Notes: generated by a model from the letters alone, not told the origin. Shown: positions 11,340-22,718, numbered from the stretch's first letter. The stretch is DNA of 64,000 bases from Piezodorus guildinii (GCA_023052935.1 CM041292.1:98752237-98816236), one strand, 5' to 3'. Numbers and translations are program-made.

Positions 11340-12500
11340 CGTGTTTTTAAACTATCTTAACAGTCATATGTTGCTTCACTATATTGTTGTCTTATTACTT
11401 CAATTTAAAAAAAGTTTGAACCGGAAATTTTGCCTAGGAAGAGATAAGGATTATCAACGAAGAGTGCATAAAAATAATTATCTACTAAGAATATATATTT
11501 TATTTTTTAAACATGTTTTGAAAATTTGGATTTTATGTGGAATACATAATAAGATAAGAAACGTCTGTTCTGTACTCGCGTGAATATTTATAAGCTATTA
11601 TTCAAGTCCAAGAAGAAGATGTTCAGCTTTAGAGGGTTATAAGTTAATTTATAGGAATAAAATTGGAGGCTTATGTCTACTTCACCACTGTTTTATTGAA
11701 AAAATTCGCACTACGTTAATACACTAAGTTAATTTATAGTTTACCAATTGTAAATATAATTTAGGATCGCCTGTTGGTAGTTTTATCGTTCGTCAGGTAT
11801 TCCTTCCCCTCAAGAAGGTGTGCTACTGCCCATTAGAGAATCCATCTAGATAAGCTAAGTGACTCGGGACAGGGAACGATCATTGAACCAGACTCAGGTA
11901 AATGTTTAACACATCCACTTCCTATCTATATCTGATAGGCTACAACCATCAGTTCTTCCGCGGCCATCCTCAGACACACCTCGTTATCGCAGGCTGGTAG
12001 TTGGCCCGGTCTTTCCTCTACTTAACCAATTACCATCCGGGCGATAAGGATCGGCTCTGACAGGAGGTTGTTGCTCCGGCGGTGTAAACAAACTCACGCT
12101 ACTAATGAGACCTGTCTCCTTTACATATTACACAAAATGAATAATGCATGAGGGCTTAATCATTGCTCAATTAAGAAACACCAGACTGATCGATCTCATC
12201 GATTCTTAAACTGATATTAGAGAAAATGCGGTAGAATTAAGATTTAATTACCATTCCGATCAAATTACAAAATTAAATTTCGACTAGTGCTGGAAAGTAA
12301 TTGAAAATATATTTCTTCCTATGATGGTATGGTTCCGCGAACCCGGAAGTCGATACCGAAGTATTTCCTACCTCTCTAAACTGAACTTCGTCAAAAGCCA
12401 ATCTTCTATAACAGGGACGTAATTGTTTAATTAATTTAATTAACAGAAGATTGCTCTTCTGATCAGCGCTTTACGGTGTGGATTTCAATGGGTTATCAAC
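11340..12500. other. Unassigned; GC-richer patch at 11760-12130
   Basis: An 80-codon frame at 11341-11583 is Lys/Leu/Phe-rich with no recognised motif. 11760-12130 is GC-richer, without frame. Near 12428-12447 GTTTAATTAATTTAATTAAC is a short perfect palindrome flanked by AATCTTCT (12400) and AGAAGATT (12449). Confidence 0.35.
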
Positions 12501-12504
12501 CTGT

Positions 12505-12900
12505 ATGATTAGTCAATTACTGTATTTAACAATGTTCCATTATTTTATTTTATTTTTTACTCAATAACAATTTTTTTATAACATTAACATAATCAGAGTG
12601 AATTTAATTGGAAGGTACAGTCAGTTTTCTTCCATATACATCTTCCATCACTGTTCTTACTATTATATAGGTTATTTTTTACGAATATAATCATTTTAAA
12701 AAAATTCATCATTATTTCATATTTCATATTTTTGTATCATTATTTTATTATTATTATATGTTAAATTTAATTAATTCTTTGTATAGTAGTATAATAATTT
12801 TAGTCATTCTTGTCACATCCTCTCCATGATACGGTGCGTACTTTCCATCCTACCTACTACCCCCATTCTACTTAACTGCACCAAGTTTCCATTCACCCAC
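12505..12900 (+). repeat. Dispersed repeat R12, copy 1
   Basis: About 400 bp also found at 22955-23320 in the same orientation. Shared strings include GTACAGTCAGTTTT / GGTAGTCAGTTTTAC, CATCACTGTTCTTACTATTA with TATAGGTT following, and CATTCTACCTA-like ends. Non-coding; class unknown. It could be a LINE 3' region. Confidence 0.65.
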
Positions 12901-13084
12901 GAAACGGTAGGTATCTCCACTCTACTCCATATTTTAATGTCTCCTATTTCATGCGAATATTAATATCTTTGTCCATTTTCTTTAGCCATAATTTTGTTCT
13001 GTATAGCCCTTTCATTATTATACTAAAGCCATTGTAATTTAATAAATTGATTTCTTTACATATATATTTCTTCTTTTTTTTATA

Positions 13085-13243
13085 TTTGAATACCGACGTT
13101 CTCTAGCTGATGATGACTCAAAATGGCGGTCAGAACTTTGGCTAGCAATAAATAGTTAAAACTATTTAGTTGATTCCATTTCTGACCGTCACCCAGACTA
13201 ATTCCTTCCAGTAATTCTCAACGGTCAACTAATAATATCCACA
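13085..13243 (+). mobile_element. PLE-like unit, single orientation
   Basis: CTGATGA at 13107-13113 with GACTC..GGCGGTC following; the expected GAAA is mutated to AGAAC. Upstream CCGACGTT (13093-13100) could form helix III with the downstream ACTTTGG-like strand. The unit continues through AACTATTTAGTTG, a GACCGTCACCC block and the shared tail TTCTCAACGGTCAACTAAT to ATCCAC. Confidence 0.65.
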
Positions 13244-13595
13244 ATGGTTTGGATTCCGGGTCTACATGTTTGTACTTCCACTCTAATCGTGCATATATTT
13301 GACTTTACATAGCCTATCTAAACTATCTAAATTATTTAAGCAAAATAATCAAACTAAGATGTCGAGAATAAAATACAAAAGCGTTGTTTCATTAAAGTTG
13401 TGGTTTAATTCTGGGGCGTGAGGTAGGATGCTTCGATAAAAACATTTTCTTAAAACACAGAATGTTATTAATAAATATTTTAATTAAAAAACCAAAATGA
13501 AAAAACTATTCTTCTTTCAATTGTATACCAATAGTTGACCTAAGAGAGATAGGAAATTAGTTCGGGTGGCAGACAGTGAAAGAGAAAAAATGATA
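13244..13595. other. AT-rich stretch with a left-arm fragment at its end
   Basis: Nothing recognised except a diverged left-arm fragment (AATTAGTTCGGGTGGC) at about 13554-13572, just before the next PLE-like palindrome. Confidence 0.4.
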
Positions 13596-13911
13596 TTACT
13601 GGAAGGAATTAGTCCGGGTGGCGGTCATTAAATGAAACAACTAAATAGTTTCAACTATTTTATTGTTTGCCAACGTTTCGATCCCCTTTGTGGGTTATCA
13701 TCAGGGCGCATGGTGGGAGAATGGAAACTCCCATGGAATGGAAAAATGAGTTTCCATTCTCCCACCATGCGCCCTGATGATGACCCACAAAGGGGGTCGA
13801 AACGTTGGCAAACAATAAAATAGTTGAAACTATTTAGTTGTTTCATTGAATGACCGCCACCCGGACTAATTCCTTCCAGTAATTCTCAACGGTCAACTAA
13901 TTACATCCACA
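13596..13911. mobile_element. PLE-like long palindrome with two hammerhead-like cores
   Basis: A near-perfect inverted repeat (arms about 130 bp, centre near 13739, outer ends TTACTGGAAGG and CCTTCCAGTAA) followed by the one-sided tail to 13911. The right arm has CTGATGA (13774-13780), a GACCC/GGGTC helix II, and GAAACGTTGGC (13799-13809). The left arm has the same on the minus strand (CTGATGA 13704-13698, GAAA 13679-13676). The symmetry makes a 63-residue frame appear on each strand with almost the same sequence; neither is a gene. Confidence 0.85.
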
Positions 13912-13924
13912 AAAAATGATATTG

Positions 13925-13975
13925 TTTGATCTAATGTTTTGACCCACATAGGTCATCATCAGGCCTCCATTAAGT
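13925..13975 (-). mobile_element. Diverged hammerhead-like core
   Basis: On the minus strand CTGATGA (13962-13956) is followed by GACCTATGTGGGTC and AAAAC where GAAAC is expected. It lies 14 bp beyond the tail of the palindrome at 13596-13911, so it may be part of a tandem or nested insertion. Confidence 0.5.
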
Positions 13976-14049
13976 AAGACAGATTTGATATTTCATAATG
14001 CTATTTGTTCTACCGATAGGAGATGGTCATTATAAACACAAAATCGAAG

Positions 14050-14345
14050 ACAATTTAGGGAAAAGAAATTTGAAAATTCGGCCTCTTATACTATTTCAAT
14101 GAAATCGTACTAATACAATAGAACATCTAATAATCACAGATTTAACAGCAACGTGGTATAAATATAAAAAGGTCCGTGATATAAAGTGGAACTTTAGAAG
14201 AGTCGATTTTTATTTCGTACGACTTTTTATTTTAATTTATTTTTTTGTCTAGCTAGACTCACAACTGATCGCAGCTGTACACACACACCTATACTTATTT
14301 TTGTAACAATATAATACTTTTACAATATAGATATATGGAAGTGAC
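14050..14345 (-). mobile_element. TIR850 very diverged fragment
   Basis: Weak block-by-block match on the minus strand: AATTCGGCCTCTTATACTATTTCAAT, a TATAAAGTGG..CTTTAGAAGAG block near 14180-14200, and an ATATATGG-AAGTGA end near 14330. Orientation follows the order of blocks. Confidence 0.4.
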
Positions 14346-15320
14346 AATACATACCAAATCTTTTAGAAACAAATATAATCATAAATTTAATAATTTAATA
14401 CAAGTAAGCAAAGAGCTCTAGCCGATTTAAAATTTAATAGAATAGGACATTTTTCATTAAATAAATAGTTAGAATGAATTGAAAAAAATAGAAACAAAAA
14501 GAAAAGCTTTGTTATATATTGTTATATTACGATACGGGGTATTAAAAACCGATATGACGAGGCATTGTACAATCAGTGTGCTTTATTGCAACGAACAATC
14601 CATTTGGGATAAGATATCATTTAATAGGATGGTTAATTTGAGATTATGTTTTGGGTAAACGAGAATGCTGAGGTACTGGGAACTGTAGCAATAATATAGC
14701 CGAATTCGATGTTATGAAGCTGTCAGTTATCAATTATGGTTCACCCTGTTTTATTAGATTCCAGGCAATATGGACACAAAGGCCTCACCAAATACTCCTC
14801 CTATTGTTTCGCTAATCTCCCGTCCCATATTGGTTTCTGATTCCCCCAGCTCTATCGTAGCGTCCTGTGCTTCCCAATAGTTTTTGTTCTAGGTTTGCAT
14901 CTCAACAAGAGGGACGTAAAGGATAGTTATTTATTGTAAATCGACTTTCACAGCTTAGTGCGGTTAAAATATAAGGTTATAGAACTCATCTAATACACAA
15001 TGATCTAACTAAAGTTATAACCAAACCAGGTATAAAATAAACAACAGGATCAAACCACATTAGGATATTCAAATTCGATTAAAACCGCTTACATTCTTAT
15101 ACTCAACTCAATTGTTAAAATTGGTATATTCAACTCATGTTCCATAAAAAAAAAGAAACAGTGTTTCCTAAGTAGAAACGAAATACAAAATTGTTTAGAG
15201 ATGCCATAAGCAAAGACACGTTATGGAATTTGGGTTATTTACAGTATTTGTTAAAGATGGCATTTAAAATAACGTATGGCTTGTCATAAACAAATATACA
15301 TGTTTCTGATTGAAGTTTTC
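14346..15320. other. AT-rich stretch, nothing recognised
   Basis: No gene, repeat partner or structure that I can support. Confidence 0.4.
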
Positions 15321-15323
15321 TAT

Positions 15324-16378
15324 TACTAACACACGACTTTCACTTACCTACGTTGTTAAAATTAATTTAAGAATTTTCAAATATAGTTACAGGTCAAATA
15401 TATACGTAAGTGAAAGTAAAAAGGTTAAGGAATTAATTAAATTGTGTTTCGATAGAAACATGTGTTTCATTAAATATTGTATTATATTATTACCGATAAA
15501 AATCAGTTAGTTTTATCGGCTTTTCATCACTCTCCATTACACATTTACAATGTTGTGTATAAGTATATATATTTTCTAAAATCTTTAGCTATAGCGAAAG
15601 GTATATTGTACATCAGTATTACTTTATTATTTTCAAAAACTTAAAATCGCTCAAACCGTTTCCAGGAAATCGTAAAAAGGTGAAAAATGCATGGTATGAA
15701 GTGGCTCTACTAGTTAACCGATTTTGATGAAAAAGTTGTTGTAACACCTCCGGCGTATAATTGTAATAAATATCTTTTTTAAATTTATTTATTGAGATAT
15801 ATTTTAATTTGTTGCTATATGAACATTAGTAATATTGATATGACATCACATTCATACAACGTGTATTAAATATAAAATTTCATATGGTAAAAGATGTGAG
15901 TATATATAAAATTTTATACATAGTGTAAAAGGTTAAATTATAAATTATTTCTGATTTATAAATAATATATACTTAATTTATACATAATTAGTTGAAATAA
16001 TTGTACAATAATATTTTAGATAATATCTGAAGATGAGGCAAGTGAAGCCTCGAAACGTAATAAAGTGTAACATGTGTTAATAAAGAATACATATGAACAA
16101 AATTAGGAAGAGATTGTTTCCAATCGATATGATCATATAAAATTTCAGTTTCCTATGACTTTCTTTTTTGGGCTAGACTTACCACACACAGACCTTTTCG
16201 TACGACCTGGTTATTTGGATTCAGGGAATCTAAAAACTTTCGGAATGTAAGCTCTATCAGACTATTTTAATCAGAATGAAACCTACTCTATATTCAAATT
16301 ATACATCAAATTCCAAGATTTTTAAGATCGCAATACCATCCCTTACTGTATATTTCATATATGGGTATGTGAAAGTAA
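15324..16378 (-). mobile_element. TIR850 copy split by a PLE-like insertion
   Basis: The left end ACACACGACTTTCACTTACC (15330-15349) and the right end GTGAAAGTAAAAAA (16368-16381) match the family on the minus strand. Internal blocks are in the right order: GGTTTTATCGTC-like near 15510, AAATGCATGGTATGAAGTGG near 15690, AAATTTCAGTTTCCTATGAC near 16140 and TTATTTGGATTCAGGG near 16210. Continuity breaks at about 15765 and resumes at about 16120. The intervening ~350 bp has no counterpart in other copies. A second, internal AAGTGAAAGTAAAAAGG at 15409 may mark a further nested end. Confidence 0.7.
15770..16115 (+). mobile_element. PLE-like insertion inside TIR850
   Basis: AT-rich insert ending in a well-formed hammerhead-like core: CTGAAGA (16027-16033), helix II GAGGC/GCCTC with an AAGTGA-type loop, and GAAACG (16052-16057). 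It is followed by TAATAAAGTG and a TTAATAAAG tail. Its position inside another repeat dates it as younger than that copy. Confidence 0.6.
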
Positions 16379-16384
16379 AAAAAT

Positions 16385-16565
16385 CATGAAGAACCTCGTG
16401 TAGGGCGTCAGGGTTTACTACGAGGATTCGAAACCGCGTGGTAATTTATTTTTCGGATAAAAGGTAGCCTAATCAGTTATGTGCCAGTGGGATTGAACTG
16501 ACACTTGTTTGATCTGCAATGGATGATAGTTCTACCATCCATGGTGATCCGCCACCGATGTGTTC
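16385..16565 (-). mobile_element. tRNA-like SINE head(s)
   Basis: Two B-box-like strings on the minus strand: GGTTTCGAATCCTCG near 16418-16434 and AGTTCAATCCCAC near 16488-16500. The second follows an A-box-like GGATGGTAGAACTATC within about 60 nt, giving a tRNA-sized unit at 16485-16560. No complete cloverleaf could be drawn by eye and no repeat partner was found in the window. Confidence 0.4.
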
Positions 16566-17415
16566 AGCAAACAAACAATCTTGATCTTTTAGGTGATATC
16601 TGGGTCCTTACGCGATAGAGTAGAGCGAAAAATAGACGTTAAAGGCATGAGCTCTTCCCGGGCGACTATCAGGGACTATCGAATATCGAGCAGAAGCTGA
16701 TCCGAAGAAAAGAGATTTCTGGAGTGAAATATAGAGCGGCGGGAGCGGTAACAGAGTCATTTATCAGAGGCGTTCTATCTTGGCCCGCGAGCCGGTGGCG
16801 ATAGCCTCCTGATCCCCTATCGGCCTATTGTATCCTCTCTACCAAAATAAAGGATGTCGAAAATACCGCGGCACAACCCTCTCGTAATATTGACTCCGCT
16901 AGAATACCTTCAATCAGGGTACGCTCCGCTCCGGTGATCAAGGGTTTGTATTTCTATTTTGGGTAGAATGACGCTCTTTATGTTCCTCATAAAGTTACGG
17001 CTTGTGAAGGGTATGCCGTAAATGTTTTATATTTATAACGCTTAAAAAAGAGAAGATTTAAAAATAAAAATGTTAATATAAAAACTTAACCCCTTACATA
17101 ACAAAAATACGTAGGAGTAATAATCCTAGTTACCACTAAAATATTTTGATCAGTATCCTTTTAAAAGGAGAATCGTATCATAGTTACAAGATATGCCAAA
17201 CATTGAGAATGAAAATGGCGCCTTTAACTTAGAATAAAAAAAAGCAAAATAAAAACGTCGTTAAAATACTAAAACTGGCATATCCTTCGAAATAGTAAAA
17301 TTATTCGTTTCGAACATAAGTACGATATAAAGAACATAAGTAGTAATTATAAAATAAGTACGAAATTTTTTGGATTGTATTAAAAAAATTAATTCCAAAA
17401 TAGTCAAATTATACA
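16566..17415. other. Unassigned; GC-richer patch at 16570-17000
   Basis: No reading frame of note. From 17000 on it is AT-rich. Confidence 0.4.
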
Positions 17416-17419
17416 TAAT

Positions 17420-17790
17420 TGTGTACCCTATCATAGAACAGCATCCTATGAAAAGTGCTTTATCATCTGTGCTACCATACTTTGGAACTCTTTACCCATC
17501 TCCCTCCAAAAAGTGTCATCCATAAGCACATTCAAACACCAATTATTTAGCACCTCCTCACAAATCAATCCTCCACACATATGTGATAAATCTAGACTTT
17601 GATAATACTTAGCTAAACTCATTAGATGTTATTTTTTTATTTTATTTTTTGTATCTTTTAATCATATTAATCTTATATAATTTATTTGAGTAAATAATTA
17701 TATATCAAGTGAAGCCAGACAAATTGGACTTTTTCTGTTCACTGCATGTTATTCTTAGGGACGAAATGTCCCAGAATAAAATTTTTTTTT
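17420..17790 (+). mobile_element. LINE 3' end (C-terminal codons plus 3' UTR)
   Basis: The plus strand reads RTASYEKCFIICATILWNSL followed by PISLQKVSSISTF and ends at a TGA near 17600. The WNSLP signature is typical of the C-terminus of Jockey/CR1/I-type LINE ORF2. A T-rich 3' UTR follows and contains the hairpin-like GGGACGAAATGTCCC motif with AATAAA near 17759-17780. The 5' part of the element is absent. Confidence 0.75.
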
Positions 17791-17951
17791 CATTTGAAAA
17801 CCCACGTTTTGCATCCAGATTTGAAGAGAAAAACTTGATAGCATAAACTAGTTTACACGTGATAGTAGGTAAAACCAAATAAGGTGAAATATTCCATCTG
17901 AAACGACGTCGTAGTTTTTCGTAATATTAATATTTGCAATTATTTAATTAA
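17687..17951 (+). repeat. Near-identical direct repeat, unit 1
   Basis: About 265 bp that recurs at 18242-18508 with only a handful of differences (one G indel in the GGGGACGAAATG string and a few substitutions). It spans the LINE 3' UTR end and 170 bp beyond it. Confidence 0.93.
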
Positions 17952-17982
17952 ATAAATTAATTAATTTAATTTAATTAAATAA

Positions 17983-18170
17983 AAGTTGGGATTTGATTGA
18001 GGAGAGAGGAGCAGCATGGCGGATATGAGTAGGTAGAGAATTCCAAAAAGTAGAAGAGCGGACAAGGAAGGAACGATCAAACGTTTTAGTCCTATGGTTA
18101 GGAAAGTAAAGATCGGAATGGCGCGATCTTGTTTCAAGTGAGTGGACTGGGGATTTAAATTTTAGGAGAC
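17983..18170 (-). mobile_element. LINE C-terminal fragment, opposite orientation
   Basis: The minus strand reads HSDLYFPNHRTKTFDRSFLV then RSSTFWNSLPTHIRHAAP, continuing to IKSQL. It is the same C-terminal region as at 17420 but from a different LINE lineage. The uninterrupted stretch is about 58 codons, with a stop just upstream. It sits between the two units of the direct repeat. Confidence 0.82.
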
Positions 18171-18241
18171 TGTGAATATATGAAGGATGTTGGGATTTAA
18201 TGATATTGTAAAGGTATGATCATCATCATATTAATCATGAT

Positions 18242-18508
18242 TGAGTAAATAATTATATATCAAGTGAAGCCAGACAAATTGGACTTTTTCTGTTCACTGC
18301 ATGTTATTCTTAGGGGACGAAATGTCCCAGAATAAAATTTTTTTTTCATTTGAAAACCCACGTTTTGCATCCAGATTTGAAGAGAAAAACTTGATAGCAT
18401 AAACTAGTTTACACGTAATAGTAGGTAAAACCAAATAAGGTGAAATATTCCATCTGAAATGACGTCGTAGTTTCTCGTAATATTAATATTTGGCAATTAT
18501 TTAATTAT
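18242..18508 (+). repeat. Near-identical direct repeat, unit 2
   Basis: Second unit of the repeat at 17687-17951. It lacks the upstream LINE codons, so it is a copy of the 3' UTR part and flank, not an independent full insertion. Confidence 0.93.
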
Positions 18509-18735
18509 GGTAGTCCATAAACATAATTAAAAATGTTACATCAAATAAAGAAGAGAATAAAGTCACAGTCTATGAAAGAAAAACAACGAAAATTTCTGAA
18601 CTATTGTTATTGTTTTGTTAGCGTTGCAATCAACATTATCGGCCACCATTAGGGCTCCTTTTTAGAAAAGTCATGAATTTAACAGATTAATCTGTCTATC
18701 TCTGCCAGACGAAAAAAGATAATGTTTTAATTAAA

Positions 18736-18847
18736 AGTCACCATAAAAAAACTGGCGCCCAGAACAGTAGTCAATCTGCTGTTTAGAACAGTTACTGGGG
18801 GCTTTAATAGGATATATATGTGTGTGTGTTTAATATAAAAAAAAAAA
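18736..18847. repeat. Flank shared by two TTAA MITE copies (A side)
   Basis: GGCGCCCAGAACAGTAGTCA through CAGTTACTGGGG and GATAGGATAT-like strings match 31160-31266 beyond the MITE boundary. TGGCGCCCAGAAC resembles a tRNA-Lys primer-binding site, but no LTR is seen. Confidence 0.65.
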
Positions 18848-19325
18848 TTAAGACCCCGCTACAAGGTGAGAGAGCAGGTAAGTGAAAGATTGTGGATTTT
18901 GGTGATAGTGAATTATCAAAGACTCTCACATAATTTCAACGTACTATATTAATATTCAACTACCGAATTATCTATTAAACTTCATCATTTTTATAAACTA
19001 TATTATCGATAATGTTTAATTTCTTAAAAAGAACTAAACATCTTTAAAAAAAACATGTTTTCTTGATGTCTATATTATGCTTATTTGTTTTGATATAACT
19101 TAATCTATAAGTTTTTATATATTTCTTTAAAAATAATATTTAATGATATTATAGGTATTATATTATTTGATTTTCCATAAGGTGATATTTGATATAAATA
19201 TCCGAATTTGTCGAAAAAAAAATGTATTCCTTCTCCCTCACCTACTGCTTTCTTGATCTCGCAGAAGACTTCGCATTCACGAATTTTCATTTATCTCTTC
19301 TCTCACCGTGTAGCGCAGACTTTAA
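18848..19325. mobile_element. TTAA MITE copy A (complete)
   Basis: 478 bp from TTAA (18848-18851) to TTAA (19322-19325), with ~40-bp terminal inverted repeats sharing GCTAC-A-GGTGAGAGA and G-GGTAAGTGAAAG. Non-coding. The tetranucleotide fits piggyBac-type TTAA targets, but the ends are not otherwise diagnostic. Confidence 0.82.
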
Positions 19326-19369
19326 TTAAATAAAAATAAAATTTAATTGTCAAGGACAGCTATAACAGT

Positions 19370-19720
19370 TTAAGGTCCCGCTGTAGAGAACCCGGAGGGT
19401 TGAAGTGCTCTCACAAAGAGCTCCTTCTCGAGACGGGTTCCCTTTTAAATTAGCACGCAGGCGCAGTAGCCACGTGACCAGCGAACCGCTGACGTAATTA
19501 GCCTAATGCCCGAGGACGATTAATGGCGACACAAGAGGGGAAGGAAATGCTTTGTAGCCGCTCAACAATCTCTTTGCCCCAACTTCTTAGTGCTTCCCTT
19601 CCACCGTCCTTTATGTTCCTCTGGCGTCTGCGGTCTCTAGGGGCTGTTATCTTAATCAAATGTCGCTTAGCAAAGTGATTAGGAAAGACTCCAACAACGT
19701 CTATCTTACGAGGTAACAAA
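19370..19720. other. GC-richer patch
   Basis: A 73-codon minus-strand frame (19498-19719) has no recognised domain. It contains CACGTGACC and GACGTAATTAGCC. Candidate for old unique sequence. Confidence 0.35.
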
Positions 19721-19847
19721 ATGGTATTTCAGTGATTCAACTGAAAATACAAACTCATTTTGAGAAAAAAAATCTGGCGCATCTTTCACAAACATGTACA
19801 ATAATCACTTACATTTATGCTCTATTTGTCACTTTACATTACCTTCC

Positions 19848-20305
19848 ACAACTATCGGACTATTTCAATCAGAATGAACTCTACATGATATTAAAACTGT
19901 ACCTACAGCCAATGAAGTGTGTTGAGATCACGACATATAGAGATTGAGACTGTTGCTAAGTCAACTACCATGCAAGGTGATTAGGTTAAGATCACAACAT
20001 GCTGTGAAATCCTATTTAAATTTGTAATAAAGGTGTAAAATCTATGGGATAATGTTGCTCTTCTAATTAGTCATTTTTGTTGAAAATATTGATGATATAT
20101 CTTAGCTATTATCGCTTCTAAAACATGAAGTTTTCATTTTAAACAAATTATCGTTTTCGAGGTAGAAATGCTAAATATGTAAACTCATAGACTTGTTTGC
20201 TGGACTTGGTCATTTAAAGTTGTGTGGACAAAAACATGTAATTTTCACGATCGCAATACTTTACCTACCTATATATTTTATATATATAATAAAGGAAACA
20301 CTATA
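19848..20305 (-). mobile_element. TIR850 diverged partial copy
   Basis: Blocks in minus-strand order: ACTATTTCAATCAGAATGAA, TTGCTCTTCTAATTAG, GGACTTGGTCATTTAAAG and TTTTCACGATCGCAATACTT. The terminus is eroded. Confidence 0.6.
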
Positions 20306-21545
20306 CTAGAAATTCATTCTTATAATTTATTGCTATTTTCTCACACCAACTAGTTGGTGAAATATTTATTTTTTAGTGAATTATAGTTGTTGTTTTTTAA
20401 AGTAATAACTAATATTATTATTAAACTCGCATGAGAGCCTGAAACTCTCATCATAATGTTATGGGTATGTCACGTTCATTAATTGAAACCATAATGTACA
20501 AAATTTAAAGAAATGTTGATATTTATAATAATTATACAAATTTCTTTTAGTAATAGACATATATATTAATACTGAATAATGGTAAATATCTGTAAATTCT
20601 GATGGATGTGGGATGCGTCAAAATTCATATTCTTGGAAAGAGAGGAAAGGCATTCATCATTTGAGAGAAAACTGTGGGCCCTACGACGCCTACACCGTTA
20701 GGAGTGGCCAGTCATTAATAGCCCTGGGGTACGGGGGACAGGTCACTCACTAAATCATATCCATTAAGGAGACTCTCACAAAGGTTATGGGAGCAGCACT
20801 GCAAGAGATAGTGCCGAGGGCCACCAAGGACACCAGATAGGCAGATAACACGCCCTTTCCGCTCTAGGCTACGTTAGCTCACAAAAAAAAAAAAAAAAAA
20901 GGCTTCGACTAAACACACATTTCCTTCAAGTGCAGCCATTTGGAACTAGAACGAAAATAACCGTTGGAAGTTGCTACAGTCAATAATGCCTGTGAATCGA
21001 TCCCAAGTTTTATTACGCTCAGCATTTGCTGAGAATGTTCTCACTAAATATTACAAAGTAGTTTTATATTGAAAATAATTTCTTAAAGATAAAAAAAATA
21101 ATGAAGAAGTTTTCATACTATGGTTTAATATATCTTAGATCCATCAAATCATATACAAAACAAAATAGGATAATTACTTTAACTTTTCATTATTCAATGA
21201 TAAACAAGAAATAAATTTATGGCATAATAAAAACTCAACTAAACTTTACTATCCCACATAAACTGTATTTAATACATTAAAATACCTAATTTATTGCAAA
21301 CAACAAATCTTAAGTTATTCTTGATTTATCCGAAGTTATTTATTTTCCTCCTTAGATTCAAAAATGATTTAAAAAAAAAACGAACAGATTACGAACTTTA
21401 CCATTAAAATGAAAAACTCAGAAGGTATCTGTCTGGAGCAGAATAATTTAAAAAAAATTAGAATGAAGATAGAAAAGCAATCAAGGAAGGTAAATATTTC
21501 AAATAAAATGTTTCAAACTGTGTATTGCATACGTTTCGACTCATA
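20306..21545. other. AT-rich with GC-richer patch at 20610-20880
   Basis: A poly-A run of about 19 lies at 20882-20900. No gene or repeat partner. Near 21527-21560 a minus-strand CTTAGGAATATGAGTC followed by GAAACGTATGC faintly recalls the PLE motif. Confidence 0.4.
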
Positions 21546-21554
21546 TTCCTAAGG

Positions 21555-21957
21555 AAGCACTAATTGAAGATAAGAGGCAGACAATGAATATCTGAAACTG
21601 TGATAAGTAGGCGATAGTAAATTATTACCTACTTTCAACGTATTATAATATACAATAATTGAATTTTTTTTATAAAACTTGATCTTTTTTTAAAAAACTA
21701 TTATTAAAAATAATGTTTGATTTTAATTTTTAAAAAAACGTGTTTTCATAAAGCATTTTTTTACGATTATTTGTTTCGATGTAACGTTATCATTTAATTT
21801 TGTTCGCTTTTCTTAAAATGGTATTTAATGATAACGTAGAATGTTCTAGAAGTAATATTTTATCCCTATATTCTTCTTCCGCTACTATCATGAGAGTGCT
21901 TTTCACGTACTTTACTTGCATATCTCTGTCTTCGTTTAGCGTGGCCCTTAGTCTTAA
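21555..21957. mobile_element. TTAA MITE copy C (diverged)
   Basis: Same block order as copies A and D: GGCGATAGTAAATTAT, CTTTCAACGTATTATAATA, TTTCGATGTAACGTTATC, then ATGAGAGTGCTTTTCACG and GCGTGGCCCTTAG at the right end. The ends are eroded and the TTAA boundaries unclear. Confidence 0.6.
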
Positions 21958-22058
21958 TGATAGCACCTCAAGGACACAACAATAAAGAAATGACACAAGA
22001 TAAGTGAATTAGTAATTATTTAAAAAAAAAATATCATTAACATTTTAAGGAAATTCGA

Positions 22059-22073
22059 GAGAGAGAGAGAGAT
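22059..22073. repeat. (GA)n short run
   Basis: Seven to eight GA units. Confidence 0.8.
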
Positions 22074-22402
22074 ATCACTGAGGAATATAATTTTATAAAA
22101 ACAAATTCTTAATCATAACACCCGTAATCAATTCTTTAATCTTGAATAACCAAAAACACATAGTTTTAACATTGCAGCGTGTCACTGAATTACTTCAAAC
22201 TATAGCTCTTAATTTCATTTCAACAATACATAGATATAAATTCGCTAATTTTACTAAGGGCCGCTCTACACAACAATAGCGAGTGAAAGTAAAATATGAA
22301 AATGTATGTATGTTTGATGTGATGTCAGAGATAGTGTATTATCATACACTTTCAACTTATTATAATATATATACAATAATTGAATTTTTTATAAAACTTA
22401 AT

Positions 22403-22655
22403 CATTTATTTTTCTAAACTTTTATTATAAATAATGATTCATTTCTTAAAATGGAGTTTCTAAATAAATAAAAAAAAAAAAAAACGTTTTAATAATGTGA
22501 ACATCACAAATGTTTGTTTTGATATATTTTTATCATTTATTTTTTTGAAATTTTATTATAAATAATGTTTAATTTCTTGAAATGTAGTTTCTATATTTAA
22601 AAAATACCTTTTCATAATGTGCGTATTACAAATGTTTGTTTTGATGTAACTTTAT
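22403..22655. repeat. Tandem duplication inside MITE copy D
   Basis: Two diverged units, 22403-22533 and 22534-22655. Each begins CATTTATTTTT, contains TTTTATTATAAATAATG and ends near AAATGTTTGTTTTGAT. Other copies have one unit. Confidence 0.85.
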
Positions 22656-22718
22656 CATTTAGCTTTTTTTTTTTTCTTTTCTTTTTTTAAAAAGCTAAAT
22701 GATAAAGAGTTCAATATG
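22641..22718. repeat. Hairpin
   Basis: TTTATCATTTAGCTTTTTT and its complement AAAAAGCTAAATGATAAAG, separated by a T/C-rich loop, make a stem of about 18 bp. Confidence 0.85.

Noticed and set aside
13632..13846. Two 63-residue proteins, one per strand, with almost the same sequence
   Set aside because: They are the two arms of the palindrome at 13596-13882 read outward; no independent coding evidence.
18745..18765. LTR retrotransposon based on TGGCGCCC primer-site-like string
   Set aside because: No LTR pair, polypurine tract or gag/pol codons around it; kept only as a finding.
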